Assembly: GCF_042477335.2 (NCBI RefSeq)
Contig: NC_091248.1
Location: 123,898,501-123,962,500 of the forward strand
Length of the DNA stretch: 64,000 nucleotides
Origin: Ovis canadensis
Lineage: Eukaryota; Chordata; Mammalia; Artiodactyla; Bovidae
Direction of reading: 5' to 3'
The notes below the pieces were generated by a model, which ran no database searches, had not been told where the DNA came from, and worked only from the letters and a program-made list of their open reading frames with translations. Positions 10,420 through 23,192 of the stretch are shown here, piece after piece; the stretch's first letter is position 1; the number at the start of each line of letters is the position of its first letter. Both the position numbers and the translations under genes were made by a program.

Positions 10420-13400
10420 AAACTCCAAACCCCACGCTCCGGGCTGCAGAGAGAGAGAGGGTGGTTGATGCTGGTGATGTTTCTAGAAAGTTGTTTGTGG
10501 TCATGGAGATGGGTTGGCGGCCGCTTGGTTAGAGTGATACAGTTGTCGGTGACGGCTCCTTAGGAGTTCTCTCTCCACTTCGTTGTGTTTGTGTAGACGG
10601 AGTTCATTGCCTTGGACTTAGGTAGGTCAGGGAAGATGAAAAGTGAAACCGTGGCAAAAATAAGTTTATTTATGGTTTTAACTTTAAATGAGCACGGCTT
10701 CGGGAGTGGGAAAGGAGCTTATTTTGAGCAGATTGGGCACCTATGGACTTATGCTTGTCACCCCCACCCCGAGCGCAGTGATCTAGTATTGTAACAGAAA
10801 TCGCTTTAATTTCCTGGCAGTGGAGTGCAACGCAGTCTGGAACTTGGGACAGGCAATGCAAAATATCTCTAATGCAGTAGTGAACAGATTTCTTGAGGGT
10901 TCTCTGAAAAAAAAAAAAAAAAGATGCTCTTCAGTATGTTTATCTCTGTATGTTTTAGCTAGCTTTTTCTGAAAAAGATTGTTCATTTGTTCGTGAGGTT
11001 AGAAAGAGTAGACAGCAGTGGAAGATTCCAGCCCATCTTCTGCATTGCTTTAGAAGTGCATATTGTGCGTCTAGAGAGGAAATGCATGAGCGCTCCTTTG
11101 GTTCAGAAAGAGTTAAGCACCAGAAAGATTGCCTGTAGGAATCTTAGGATGATATTCATAAGAAATACTTGTTTCTGAAAATGAATGATTTGTTAAAGAA
11201 TCATCATGGAGATTTTAGATTTTGAAAAATAAGTGTTTTCCATGAAGGAAGAAAAGTTTAGTGTTTTCCAGAATTCATATGTGAGGTATCTCTATCAGAT
11301 CCTAGGATTCGTTAAAATATCTTCATCCATATGTTAATACTAATGCTCTTATTCCAGTGTGTAAATATTAATAAGAATAAACATTGAAAACTGACTTTAT
11401 AAGTTGTGCTAAAAAACCTACTAAGTAATAATATCATATGATGATCCAGAATTACTGTTTTGACAAATTTTCCCAAGTACAGAATTTGATTCCCTTTCAT
11501 TTCAAGATAGAGAAGCCACTAAATGGTAATCTAAGTTTGTAATGAACATGGAAAAAAAGTTTTACAGTTTTTTCACAAAATAGATTAGACATAAAAATGT
11601 GATATGTTATTAATATTTAATGCCAGTTTTATAGATTTCAGTATAACTTTTGCAGCTTTAATGCTTGGTATTAATATTTCCATAAATATGTAACTAGCTT
11701 CTGAGAAAACTATGCTGATGAAATTTCAGTTTCCATGTCAAGGTCTGGTTACATAGAACTAGTTGCCACTTTTCTCAGAAAATAAGCTCATTATACATGA
11801 AATTTATTGTGTTCACGGACTGAAGGCCCTTACAGCCAGACTTTTTCCTGAGTTCTGTACTTCATTTTTCTGTATACTTTAATTATAATGGATCCATCTG
11901 AAAAATTTATGTGTCAAGAATGGCTTACATGCAGTCGTTGGGTTACTATTTTTTAAGAACCGAAAAGTTGTCATTTCTGACATACATTCTTAGTTCTTAT
12001 AACTTAGAATTTAGCTACAGGGAAGAACAGAGACCATTACTTTTAAGATAGGTAATAGTTATGTTCAATTATTCAGGTTTATTTATTTAACTCTTATTCC
12101 TCATTTTTGAAAAAAATGTGTAATGGTTTAAATAAAATGATGTTTCCTTTTGTTTGAATCTAAATTGTGGGACCAAACTCAGAGTTGCCCCCATTCTAGA
12201 AATGAATTAAACAATAAGAATGATTTCAATTTTACTGATTAGAACGACTCACATACTCAGTACTTTAAATCTATACTTCTACCCTTAATGAAAAGTTTTG
12301 TTTATATAATATATGCAGCTCTGAAGAAGTTTGAAATACTAAAAGCACCCAAAGGAGAGAAAAAATGGTTAACTACACGAATCTAAGATAATGAACAACT
12401 CAACCAGGAGAGGTCATCACAAGACAAAAAGTAGCCTGAAAAACTAAGAGTAATGTTTTTATTTGGTACCCATTTAAAAAATATGATGACTGTGCTAAAA
12501 CTTACGGTTCCTAGATAACTTTCTAATATGATGGATGTTTTTGGAAGATACGGTTACTATTTTAAAATTTCATAACAACATCGTTTCAGATATACATTGG
12601 CTTCGGGCTTATTTCTTCTTCCTTATTATTGAATTGTATATACGAAGGCTGTTCCTGTTAATACTGTCTTTTTTATAACTAAACTAAAATAAACTTTAAA
12701 GAAGCTTATCTCTAGGATTAAGTAGAAATGGATTTTAATTTTTTGGCAGATAGTGGAAATGAGCTGCTGCTGAGCCAATGGAATCGGAGAGCCTTGCTTC
12801 TTCTACATGTGTATACACAGGGCACAGATGTAAAGTTTAAGATGAATATTTTACTCGGGGAATTGCATTTATTTGAGCACATTTGAAAGACCCTGACAGT
12901 ACACTTCTAAATGAGAAGCTTGAGCTAGCATTTAGTGAATTTAGTTTATTCTTAAAGTATACTAAATTTTGACTGAAATAGTGCTTTCTAATAAAAGTTG
13001 CTTTGCATTATTTTATATAGCCATTAAACTATAACTTCACTGACTGGAGTATTTGAAAAGTGTGGTTTCAATTGATCAAATACTTTGTAGCAAACATGTT
13101 TTTACTTATATAAGCACAAATGTATATAAATATTTATATATGCATATGTTAAAATCCTTTAAATACATTTTATATAATGTGTGTGATATAATATGTATAG
13201 AGATACAATATTATTTAATATAGATAATATTATATATTTATTATATCTAAAAAATATATGTGTATTTATATGTTTTCTAACAAGTCTCTCAAGGGGGTTA
13301 AGTTTCTTGCACATTTATAGATAGATCTTTTCATGTGCAATTATTTCAAGTAACTAAATAAACAATATTAAAACAGTAATAAATTTGTCTTTTTTCTCTT

Positions 13401-16400
13401 TAGTTCATATGCCAACCTTAAAATGGTATCTTTTAAATAGTTGAATTAAATGTAAAATATAAAAGTAAACGTGAAAGCAAATACTATTAGTTATACTGAG
13501 CTTGAACATAATAACAAATTTGTCTTAATTAAATGAATTTAATTTAAAAAGTGCTTTAGGTCAGTAGAATTCATTGATTGATAAGAGGACATACATTATT
13601 TATTTAATCCAAACTAATGAGAGGAAAAATATTATTCACACATTAGAGATAAATATATGATCCTGATTTCATTGTTCAGGAAATTGGGATCTTTCTCTAA
13701 ATTTTCTCTTTTAATATAGATATTGGAAAAAGTGAGTAAAAAAAGCAGTCCACAGATTCAGTATACTTTTCCATTAACTTTTAAACAAGTATAAACATAC
13801 ATCATCTTTAGACAAATAACACCAAAGTTGTTTGATGTACATCATATATATTTTAAGATCACATTTCTAATATTTTTTATATTCTAATTGGCAGGACATT
13901 TCAAGGTCTATAACTTCTTTGAGATTTTAAATCACTTCCCTTAATTATAAATTCTTCCAGAGAAAATCTTAATAAGTCTTTAAAAGTGAACTAGTAAGTC
14001 ATCTTGTTTGATGTATCCTTTTCATGATTGAAACATGAAAAGAATTTGATGTACTGCCCCTTGACTTGCTTCTCTTTTTTAAATATTTTATTTATTGTAA
14101 ATGTGGTGAAGAATAATGGGAGATTCTTACTTCAAATCCCATGGGTGATTATTTTAAAAATATTAAACACATAGACAACCACTTCTGCATATTGTCTCTG
14201 TAGTGATTGATTTTAATGCAATAAAGAAGCAAATGGGTAATTTCAAAGGTTTCCCATATCTCATTGATTTGAGAAATGTTTTAGTTTATCATTTATCACT
14301 GTGTGCTAAGTTAAACAATAGAGTGCATAATAATTTAAGCCTCAAAGTCTACATTAAGGAAATAAAAGGAATGCTATATTTATAATCAGTGTCTGAAGTA
14401 GAATGTTTGAGTGTTTCTAGATTTACATGTTATAAGATAAGTAGGTTGTCGAAAACTAAGATATATTTCTATAATCATCTCCTATTTGGTCATGGAAGAA
14501 ATTATGTGTTTAGTTTTTCCATGTTAATATGTAAGAGTAATGATAAAGTGATCTTTGTACAGGCTTTAGCTTTTCAAATGAGACTGATACAAGAGAATAC
14601 TTCTCAACAGAATGGTCAGTTAAAACTGCATCTTCCCATCTCCTGGGATCTTTAGAACTTGCCTGTTTTAGTTCTGACCGACGAAAGAGATTGTTGGTGT
14701 TTGGAAGTGTCCCTCGCCCCTTTCTCTGTCCTAATGTTTTCTTCTTTGTGGAGAAAACTGCACTTATAACCTTCTTAGCCTCTATCTCTGCTGTTCACTC
14801 ATCCACTCCAGGTTAGGTGGAGTGACTTAACCTGATAGATGACTTTGGGAGAAGAACCTAGTTTAGCTGAGCCCTTCCACCTTCTTTCTTCCAGGCTTCC
14901 TGCAAAAGGTATAGTAGGTTCTACTAAAAGACATGCAAGAGTAGGCTATGCCTCTGCAGTCATTTCTGTGGTAATATGAGTCTTATGATGTTCAGCTCTT
15001 CCTATGGGTAGAAGGCCTGTTTAATTTCAGAATTAAGGTTAATGCATCCCACGGTTGCCACATAGTGAAGCACTTTTCTTCCCTATCCGCAATTATTATG
15101 TAAAGGGTGATATTTGCTCTCCATCTGCGACTTCTTTTTTAATCAAGAACTCAAAGAGAGAAAGAAGTGATGTTTATTGTCCCCTATCAAGCCCCAACAT
15201 ATTAAAATTGCCAGTAATAAGCTTATTTAATATTGAACTGAATGAACGTGGTTAAAAACCAGTGGTGATTTACGACTTGTTTTTCCTCCTGGAGGATGAG
15301 TTGGAGAATTGACTTACTGTAACTGTGGTCTCCAAGCTCCTCTATTCATTCCTTCATTCATATCTGCGTGGTTCTGTTAGTGATATTTATTTTAGAGAGA
15401 CATTTAAAAGAAAACCATTTGTTTGTCTGGGGTTAACATTACCATTTAAAACACACGTCTTGGTTATAGACTTCAGTAGCTCCACATTCAATCTCATGCT
15501 GTCCGTTTAAGCGTCGGGTGAATTTGACGTGACTTGAGTTGGTCGTTACTTCCTATTTGTGTTCCTACTGCACAGCCATGAAGAGTTGGATGATTTGGAT
15601 CAGTTATTCTACAAAAGAAACAGAAACATTTGGACTTTAAAGACAAAGTTGACTGATTTCCTTGATTGTAAATTTCGAAAAAGAGCTTGTTAAACTCTTA
15701 CTTAGTTCATTTTTGGGTAGACTATTCATAATAACAGCTTGAAGTAACTGAATTTTTTATAGCACTCCAGATTTTAAAACCTCCCCTGATAGTAGGAAAT
15801 CTGGAAATAAAGATGTATTCGTTGGCTCTGAGTTTGCTTCTGAAGAGATCACATTTTTGGTATACTATAAAAATGCTGCAGAAATACAGGCAAGCTCCCG
15901 AGGGCCGTAGTCAACATTTTCCTTATGATTCACGTTTGTTTGAAATACTCTCGTAAACATACATAGTGATATATTCTTTAATGCTTTTATATTTAGGAAG
16001 GAGGTAAAATTAGTTCCTGAGAATATTTTGTGCCAGGAGAAATGATCCCCAAAGATATATAAGGTTCTTCTTCCTGTTTCCAGTTCACCCCTTGTTGGGT
16101 GCACAGTCTTACCAATCAGTTTGTATCATAGAAGATGGTGAATCAAGGTTAACCTTCATAAAGTCAGGCTCCCTGACTCTGTCTTTTGTGGTACGTCTAC
16201 ATTGGAAGCAAGTTATAGAAAGTTCAATTAAATTCAGTAAGGATTTGCTCACTTCTATGCATTATATGTCATGTTGAAAAAAGTACATAAAAAGACAAAT
16301 TTTGCCTTGACTCCTAATTTTCTCCTAGCTACTATAACAGTGTCAACAATTACGATATTGTTTAAAAAGGAATGCACAGGCAAAGTAAATACCTGTGCAT

Positions 16401-17619
16401 TGAATTAACAAAACAACTAATTCTGGAGTGAAATAGCACCATACTTTGCCAAATAATACATTTACATGTAAGACTATTCTTTTAAAATGGAAGGTGTTTA
16501 TCGTTACTTGTAAATCATGCAGACTCAAACAGTTATTGTGAACTAAGGTAAATTGTATATTGATTAAAATGCATTACTCAGCTCATTTTACTAGGTAGTC
16601 AGTCATCTCTTACTTAATGTGAATCGAGTTACTAATCAACCTTATAAAAGCAAATGTTTACTTCCATATCATATACTCAGTAGATGATATACATATTGTG
16701 CAAAATATGTGAACAGAAGGACTACATGAAAAAAAAATCAGACTAATTATATAATGTGGCAAAATTTTAGCATATTTTAGGGATAGCATGTGTTTAAAAT
16801 TTGGTAATTACACATGAATAATTTCATCATTAAATTACTTAATTGCTAATAAATTTAAGCTTGAAATTTATAGAATACATGTGGTATATTTGAAAAATTT
16901 TTGATTCAAGAAAAAATATATCTGGAAAATCGAATGTCAGTTTTTCAAATGATTAAATTAATATGTTACTAGTTTAATGATTTTAACGTCAGCTGATCTA
17001 AGAACATGTGATCCAGACTTTTTTTTGTCCCTACACAGTCATGGCCACAATAAAACATAAGTTTGATGCCTTCATCAAGATAGTGCTGCTAACCTACTGT
17101 GACATTTTTTTCTCAGTGAGTCTGAATATGGCCACAAAATCAAATCCTTCTGGACACAATCTACCAGGCAACCACATAAAATCTCATCAGATTTGATCTA
17201 TAAAATAAAACTTTATTTTTTACTTATGTAGGTTATCATCACTGGAGGTTTTTCAGCTGACTTTTGTTAATGAGAAACTATACTCATTACTTAAATCACA
17301 TGATTAATATTCAGTGTTATCACGTGGAAAAAATGCTTTTATGTCTGCTTTATCCAGTAGAAGTTGTAATGGTGGTGATGAAATCTCTAAGAGTACAATT
17401 TCATGGTACCTCATGCATGTCTGTAGTATATGTGAGATTTACTCAGGTATCTTAACATAGGCATGTAGGTTTCTCATGGCTTGTTTAAAGCAGATTCTAG
17501 TATTGTTGACTATCTGGAGTATGGAAGTAAGAATAACCATTTTATTATGTCAGTTGACAAAGATAATCCTGTCAAAGATACCAGTGTGTCATAATTGGGT
17601 ATTTACATTGGTTCTACTA
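10420..17619. other. Repeat-poor start of intron 1
   Basis: Over 7 kb of AT-rich intron in which I recognise no ruminant SINE, BovB or L1 copy. A strongly AT-biased patch with TATA-type alternation lies at about 13090-13275. Open frames are short and chance-like. Conserved regulatory elements may lie here but cannot be recognised without alignment. Confidence 0.55.
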
Positions 17620-17673
17620 TCTCCTGCATTGGAAGGCAGATTCTTTACCACTAGCACCACCTGAGCAGCCCCA
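17620..17673 (-). repeat. Bov-tA tRNA-head remnant
   Basis: Only the tRNA-derived head is present, in reverse complement: CTCCTGCATTGGAAGGCAGA, TTCTTTACCACTAG, CACCTGAGCAGCCCC. The BovA body is missing. Confidence 0.7.
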
Positions 17674-17904
17674 CAAATATAAACAGCCTCCTTCAAATCT
17701 TTATATACTGATGTGTTTGTGTGCAATTGATGTCAAAACTGGAATGCTTGTTCAACAAGTATATATCATTTCTCTAATAAGTGTTTCATGATTGAGTTCT
17801 AAAAACTCATAACAATGCCTTTTTCAGCCCCAATCAGTTAGTGTTCTTTTCCAGAGCTCTGGGCATCAATAGAGATTATTATGCTTTAAATCTTGTTTCC
17901 AGTT

Positions 17905-18325
17905 GACATGAATACTGATATTTGTTGATTGCATACTTCAGGTCAAGCAGTACTCTCTAGATGTATTACTGTGCTGTGCTTAGTCACTCAGTCATGTCTG
18001 AGTCTGAGATCCCAGGGACTGTAGCCCCCCAGGCACCTCTGTCCATGGGGATTCTCCAGCCGAGAATACGAGAGTGAGTTGCCATGCTCTTCTCCAGGGA
18101 ATCTTCCCAACTCAGGGATCAAAAACAGGTCTCCTGCATTGCAAGTGAATTCTTTACTGTCTGAGCCACCAGGGAAGTATTAACTCATTTAATACAACAG
18201 TGCTCCAACTTGCTGATAAGAAAGTGAAGGCAGAGAATTAAAGTAGCTTTCTAGGCCACTTGTATGATCTGTCCACACAGTCTGTGCTCCTTTACGATGG
18301 CACCACATTGACTTCCAGTTCTCTC
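17905..18325 (-). repeat. MIR remnant split by a Bov-tA
   Basis: The left part (about 17905-17970) resembles the MIR 3' end in reverse complement. The right part (18179-18325, starting TATTAACTCATTTAAT) continues the same element, including CACAGTCTGTGCTCC. A Bov-tA occupies the middle, so the SINE inserted into an older MIR. Confidence 0.5.
17971..18178 (-). repeat. Bov-tA SINE
   Basis: Reverse-complement Bov-tA running from the BovA end (AGTCACTCAGTCATGTCTGA) through GATTCTCCAG to the tRNA head (CTCCTGCATTGCAAGTGAAT, GAGCCACCAGGGAAG). It interrupts a MIR. Confidence 0.9.
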
Positions 18326-18834
18326 TAACTGAGTTTCAACTTGCATCTAGGCAGTATTTTAAGGATTAATTACCTGCTTATGTAGAGTTATAGGGAAAAA
18401 AATACCTGTCATCATAATGTTTCTATGTCAGTGATACCATTGAATGATAATAATGGAAACAGTGTTATTTATATTTTAAACCTCTTCATAATAGACTGAT
18501 TTTACAATGGAATTCTATCTTGTGAAACTATTTATTTAAAGGTATGGAAAATATTTGTTAAAATGTTTTGTCAGATAGGAAGAAAAGCTATTTAAAACTG
18601 GTCTTCAGGAAATTTTGCAGTCTGTATCCGGAACTGCAAATATTATTAACATTACCAAAGGTTAAAAGTTGATACCTCTGTCATCTATAATCAGTGTTTT
18701 GAGGGTGAATTTCAAATGATAATTAATCATAAAACTTTCTTTGAGAGTTTTGTCAAGAGGAAAACTTCTTTATCTTTAATGGCTATGGGAAATTATTTGT
18801 CTCAAAAATATTTGTCAGTTCTAATGCTTAAATA

Positions 18835-19200
18835 CCTCTCGTACCTATTTCTCTTTGTCCATCCCTGTGACCACAGTTCTAGTTAAGATTTCCAGCATTT
18901 CCATCCAGGCATTAATTTAGCAACCTCCTAGTATGTCTCCTTGCTCTTAACCATTCTCCTCTAGGTTATCATTGATACATATGCCAGAAATACTTTCCTC
19001 AAACGCAAATCTTGTCATGTGCTCCACTTCTCTGGTTCTTGTCTGTCCCTTTGATGTAAGCTCCCCTAACCCAACATTTGCCCTCCAGAGCCTTGCCATA
19101 CCACAATCCTTGCAACTTCTTCAATACAACATGCTGCTTCTAATCACATTTCTTTTATCCTTACATTCTGTTCCCTCCTTCTGAAATGCCTTTTCCCATT
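18835..19200 (+). repeat. Possible L2 LINE remnant
   Basis: Scattered blocks resemble the L2 3' region: AAATCTTGTCATGTGCTCCA, TGTTCCCTCCTTCTGAAATG and CCTTTTCCC in the expected order. It is strongly diverged and the call is tentative. Confidence 0.45.
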
Positions 19201-19733
19201 TTGTATAGGCTGATATTAGAAAAATCTAATACATGGCCCAAACCTCAGAACTTTGGAGCAGATTGGAGGTAACATCACCTCCCTGTGGTGATTTGGTCTA
19301 ATTGCAGGCAAAATATCAAGAGGATAATAAGCAGTTCCTTTGCTATTTGCACTTACAAGCGGTAGACCAGTGACAGATAATGCAAGTTATCTTCAATTAT
19401 CTAATGTTAGAGTGAGAAACTATTCAATTTGCTGATACTTGTCATGCAGTGATAAGCACAGATACTTGTTTATCATTATTTATATATGAATATTAATCTG
19501 TCATTTCAAGGGATAGAAAGAAACCAAGCTGTGTCAGCTCTACGACATCTCAAACCCTTTTGCTACGTGGCTCTATTTTATAACATTCTCTACACTTCAC
19601 TTAAGCCGTATGGTTGGTCAGACTCATTAAAAGACAAACATGAATGCCCTTTTCAAAACATGCTGTTTCAAAGAAATACCTGTAATCTGCATGTAAGTTG
19701 AAGATAGATGTCAACAAAATAATTATTGTGCCT
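19201..19733. other. Intron sequence, nothing recognised
   Basis: AT-rich intronic DNA with no gene and no confident repeat. The 71-codon frame at 19486-19701 has no recognisable features. Confidence 0.45.
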
Positions 19734-19912
19734 AACATGCAAACAGTTGACTCATTGGAAAAGACTCTGATGCTGGGAGGGATTGGAGGCAGGAGGAGAA
19801 GGGGACGACAGAGGATGAAATGGCTGGATGGCATCACTGACTCGATGGACGTGAGTCTGAGTGAACTCCAGAACACGACTGAGCGACTGAACTGAACTGA
19901 ACTGAACTGAAC
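19734..19912 (+). repeat. BovB 3'-end repeat with internal deletion
   Basis: Sense BovB terminus from AACATGCAAACAGTTGACTC through ATGGCTGGATGGCATCAC to a tandem ACTGA tail. Compared with other copies in this window (for example 21039-21279), about 60 bp between GAGTGAACTCC and ACACGACTGAGCG are missing. Confidence 0.88.
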
Positions 19913-20497
19913 AGGTACTTTAAAGAGAGTGCCTAAGTTGTCAAAAAATCTTGTAAATGATAGAGTAGTTGCAGAGAAACTTGATAATTGCATATATTTA
20001 GTGTATATTATCCAGCATATTAGTTGATATTGTCAAAGTTGCTGTGGGGATGTTCAGTGAATTTCATTTTGATCTTTAACAGAACAAGAATATTCTTTGA
20101 TGAATACAAAAAATAATCACTTGTATTCTATGTGTTTACATTTTGAACTAACTCTTCTTGTCCCTACATTTGAAACTATGTACGTGCTGCACCTCATCCT
20201 TAAAATATCCTCCAGCCTTGCCTTTTCAAAGTCTGCCATCCAGCTAAACCTGGTTAAAAATTTGTAAGCTTTACAATGATTCTCCAGCACTACCGGCTGA
20301 TAATACAAGTGACTCCTGTTTAACCTCTGGTCTGCTTGGGCACACCCAACGTTTTGTTCTTAGCTTAATACATATAAGTGTGCCATTGTATCAAAAGAGC
20401 TAGACTTCATTATATATCTTTTACCATATATGTACTAGTTGCATTGAATTATCATGTAAAATTAGACAGTTACCTTTATTTTGGAATACTCAAAGCA
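19913..20497. other. Intron sequence, nothing recognised
   Basis: Unique-looking AT-rich DNA. No gene, RNA or repeat family seen. Confidence 0.45.
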
Positions 20498-20777
20498 TGC
20501 TGCTGCTGCTGCTAAGTTGCTTCAGTCATGTCCGACTCTGTGCGACCCCACAGACGGCAGCCCACCAGGCTCCGCCGTCCCTGGGATTCTCCAGGCAAGA
20601 ACAATGGAGTGAGTTGCCATTTCCTTCTCCAATGCATGAAAGTGAAAAGTGAAAGTGTAGTTGCTCAGTTGTGTCTGACTCTTCGTGACCCCATGGACTC
20701 CAGCCTACCAGGCTCCTCCATCCATGGGATTTTCCAGGCAGGAGTAGTGGAGTGGCTTGCCATTGCCTTCTCCAGGT
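20498..20777 (-). repeat. Bov-A2 SINE
   Basis: Reverse-complement Bov-A2: the (GCT)n tail at the left end, then two BovA monomers joined by the linker AATGCATGAAAGTGAAAAGT, ending GCCATTGCCTTCTCC. Dimeric and near full length. Confidence 0.93.
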
Positions 20778-21038
20778 GCTCAAAAAATTAAAAACTCACA
20801 GACTTCACATTTATACAGTTTTGCTTTTATTAAGTTATCCCATATACTAATATGTAATCTACATTTTCATAAATTCATGCCATTAGTTCTAGCTGGGCTT
20901 TAAGGTAATAATAGCTTAGTATCTAGTCTATAGTCTATTGCTGTAAAGTATTTGAAGACAGATATCATGAAGTCTGATTAAATTTTAAGTCACTATTTTG
21001 TAGATGGCTAATTAACATATCAAAGATTAATATAGCTA

Positions 21039-21279
21039 TTTGGCCACCTCATGCGAAGAGTTGACTCATTGGAAAAACCTCTGATGCTGGGAGGGATTGG
21101 GGGCAGGAGGAGAAGGGGACGACAGAGGATGAGATGGTTGGATGGCATCACTGACTCAATGGATGTGAGTCTGAGTGAACTCCGGGAGATGGTGATGGAC
21201 AGGGAGGCCTGGCGTGCTGCGATTCCTGGGGTTGCAAAGAGTCGGACACAACTGAGCGACTGAACTGAACTGAACTGAA
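21039..21279 (+). repeat. BovB 3'-end repeat
   Basis: Well-conserved sense BovB terminus from TTTGGCCACCTCATGCGAAG to the ACTGAACTGAACTGAA end. The frame through 21051-21263 stays open and gives the BovB ORF2 C-terminal signature ([20 protein letters not shown]). This explains the open frame: it is not a host gene. Confidence 0.93.
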
Positions 21280-22368
21280 GAGAAAATATTTTGATTTATA
21301 TTTACTTATAACCCTCAAATGACCTGTAACATTTCTGGGTATATAAACATAAATATAATCTGATTGAATTGATAGTTGATTTCTATATATAAATTATGCA
21401 AATAGCTACATTGTAATGACATGTAAAGATTTCTTTTATCAGTTCTACTGATATTTCTATAGCTAAATGTAATCAGTAGTTTAATTTTAATATAATATTA
21501 GTTATAATAAAGTTTATCTGTAAGTAATAATTCTTGTCTTATAAAATACTGCCTTAAAATGGACTCATCTGTATGAACAACAATAACAGCAAAATGTAAG
21601 AGTATTAAATGTTATTTTAAAGCCTAATTTACATCTTTTATTTTTTTAAACTGAAAGGCAACATAGTCTTAAATTTGAGTTTATTGTCTATTCTTTGCCC
21701 AAAGTATATTAGGAAAATATTACTGCAATTCAAGTAGTCTTCATATCATGGAAACATGCTTTAATGTTACATAATTATTGTATACAGTGATCTGAAGCAT
21801 TTCAGTTTTACAGGAAGTATATCATTATTAAAATGTACCATTACTGTACATTTTTATATGTGAAAAAATTAGAGTAATATATCCAAATTTAAAAGAGATT
21901 TCAAATATTGTAGATAAAAATGGCACGTTCTTCTATTAAATTGACATCAATGGAGCTTTTTGTAAGAGGCTTTCAGATCTGTGTGTTCATTTTAAATGTC
22001 TATAATTATAGTATTTAGAGCATCTCATTGCTGTGTTTGTTTCTATGTATTGAACTTTCAGATGACAAATGTACTAATGGCGGAGCCAAAGACAAATCGT
22101 GCTAGCAGCTGAATTCCTGGCCTGCTGAAGTGGCCTATGACAATGTTTCCTGAGGAATAATTAAAAAATAACTACTCAGAAGCATGCATGAAGATTAGCT
22201 TGTTTTGGAAAATTAGCGACCTAGGTTTGGACCTAAAATTATTTCTCATTATTTTATTTGTTATACTCTTAATAATCTTCCATGTAACACATTCAGTTTA
22301 TAAACTGAATGTTCATAAGCTGAACATGCTAATCGTAGTGGGAAAGATTAATAATAATATAATACCAT
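21280..22368. other. Intron sequence with a 20-bp perfect palindrome
   Basis: AT-rich intronic DNA. The one structure seen is ATTCAGTTTATAAACTGAAT at 22291-22310, a perfect palindrome. Confidence 0.5.
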
Positions 22369-22612
22369 TTGAGTCAGTGATGCCATCCACCCATCTCATC
22401 CTTTGCTGCCACCTCCTCCTCCTGCCTTCACTCTTTCCCAGCATCAGGGTCTTTTCCAGTGAACTGGCTGTTTGCATCAGGTGGCCAAAGTATTGGAGCT
22501 TCACTTTCAGCATTAGTCCTTCCAATGACTATTCAGGGTTGATTTCATTTAGGATGAACTAGTTTGATCTCTGTGCTGTCCCAGGGACTCTTGAGAGTCT
22601 CCTCCCGCACCA
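22369..22612 (-). repeat. BovB 3'-end (ART2A-type) fragment
   Basis: Reverse-complement BovB from GAGTCAGTGATGCCATCC through CCCAGCATCAGGGTC and GTGGCCAAAGTATTGG to GGGACTCTTGAGAGTC. Both ends are truncated. Confidence 0.88.
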
Positions 22613-23148
22613 TGCTTCCGTAAGTCACAGATGTTATTTGTTTCTTTAACTTTCATTTCAAAATTGTTTTCACTATCCTTTTTTGTAATATTCAACCTTA
22701 GAAAGTTACCTTAAATCTCTTTTGTTTACTAGGCATGTTAGAATTTCAATTAAAATTTCTCAGTCACTCCAGAGGCAAGTTCATCAGTGAGTGATTAACC
22801 AGATCCTCTCTGTTACAACTTTATAGTTGGAACCTGAAGAATGAGAAGGAACTACATAAGGGAAAAGAAGAGGATAAGTGTTCCAAGCAGAAGAGAGTAA
22901 CTTTGCAGTCACAACATTGGCCAAGTTTGGACCTCCCTCTCATTGGGATGTAGCTCATGACTTTGGAATAAGTCTTTTGTAAAACAGATGAGAAAAAAAT
23001 AAAGTTTTGCAAGAGTAAATAACAGTGCCTGATAGTTTATCAACAAATAAGGGAAAATACATTTTTGCTGGATAAAATATGGAGAATATGCATGTATTAG
23101 CTTTAGTAAGAGAATAATGTTTTACCAGTGTTGTTAAAAATAAGCATT

Positions 23149-23192
23149 AAGAAACCTTACAATCTATGAATGAACTTGACTATCAGCCAAGT
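23149..23192. repeat. Left flanking direct repeat of old L1
   Basis: About 43 nt around CTATGAATGAACTTGACTAT. It resembles 25249-25293 (around CTATGAATGAGCTACGCTAT) at the other end of the L1, which fits an old and unusually long target-site duplication. Confidence 0.5.

Larger units (their letters stand above)
8770..10420 (+). promoter_or_regulatory. CNTNAP2: CpG-island promoter and 5' UTR of CNTNAP2
   Basis: Composition changes sharply from AT-rich to CpG-rich at about 8.77 kb. CpG density is highest from about 9.1 to 10.25 kb, and the sequence becomes AT-rich again after about 10.45 kb. The island covers the CNTNAP2 start codon and splice donor, so it is the gene's promoter and 5' UTR. 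I see no convincing TATA box. Multiple GC-rich boxes fit a TATA-less, dispersed-initiation promoter. The transcription start cannot be placed from sequence alone. Long open frames on both strands here are products of GC-rich, stop-poor DNA. Confidence 0.88.

Noticed and set aside
8939..10504. 521-codon open frame on the minus strand
   Set aside because: It spans the CpG island and first exon of CNTNAP2 on the opposite strand. It encodes low-complexity Arg/Gly/Pro/Lys runs and poly-His/Thr from the TG array. It is the expected by-product of GC-rich, stop-poor DNA, with no domain.
19601..19993. 130-codon minus-strand open frame
   Set aside because: Its central part is antisense BovB and the remainder is unrelated flank, so it is a chance fusion.
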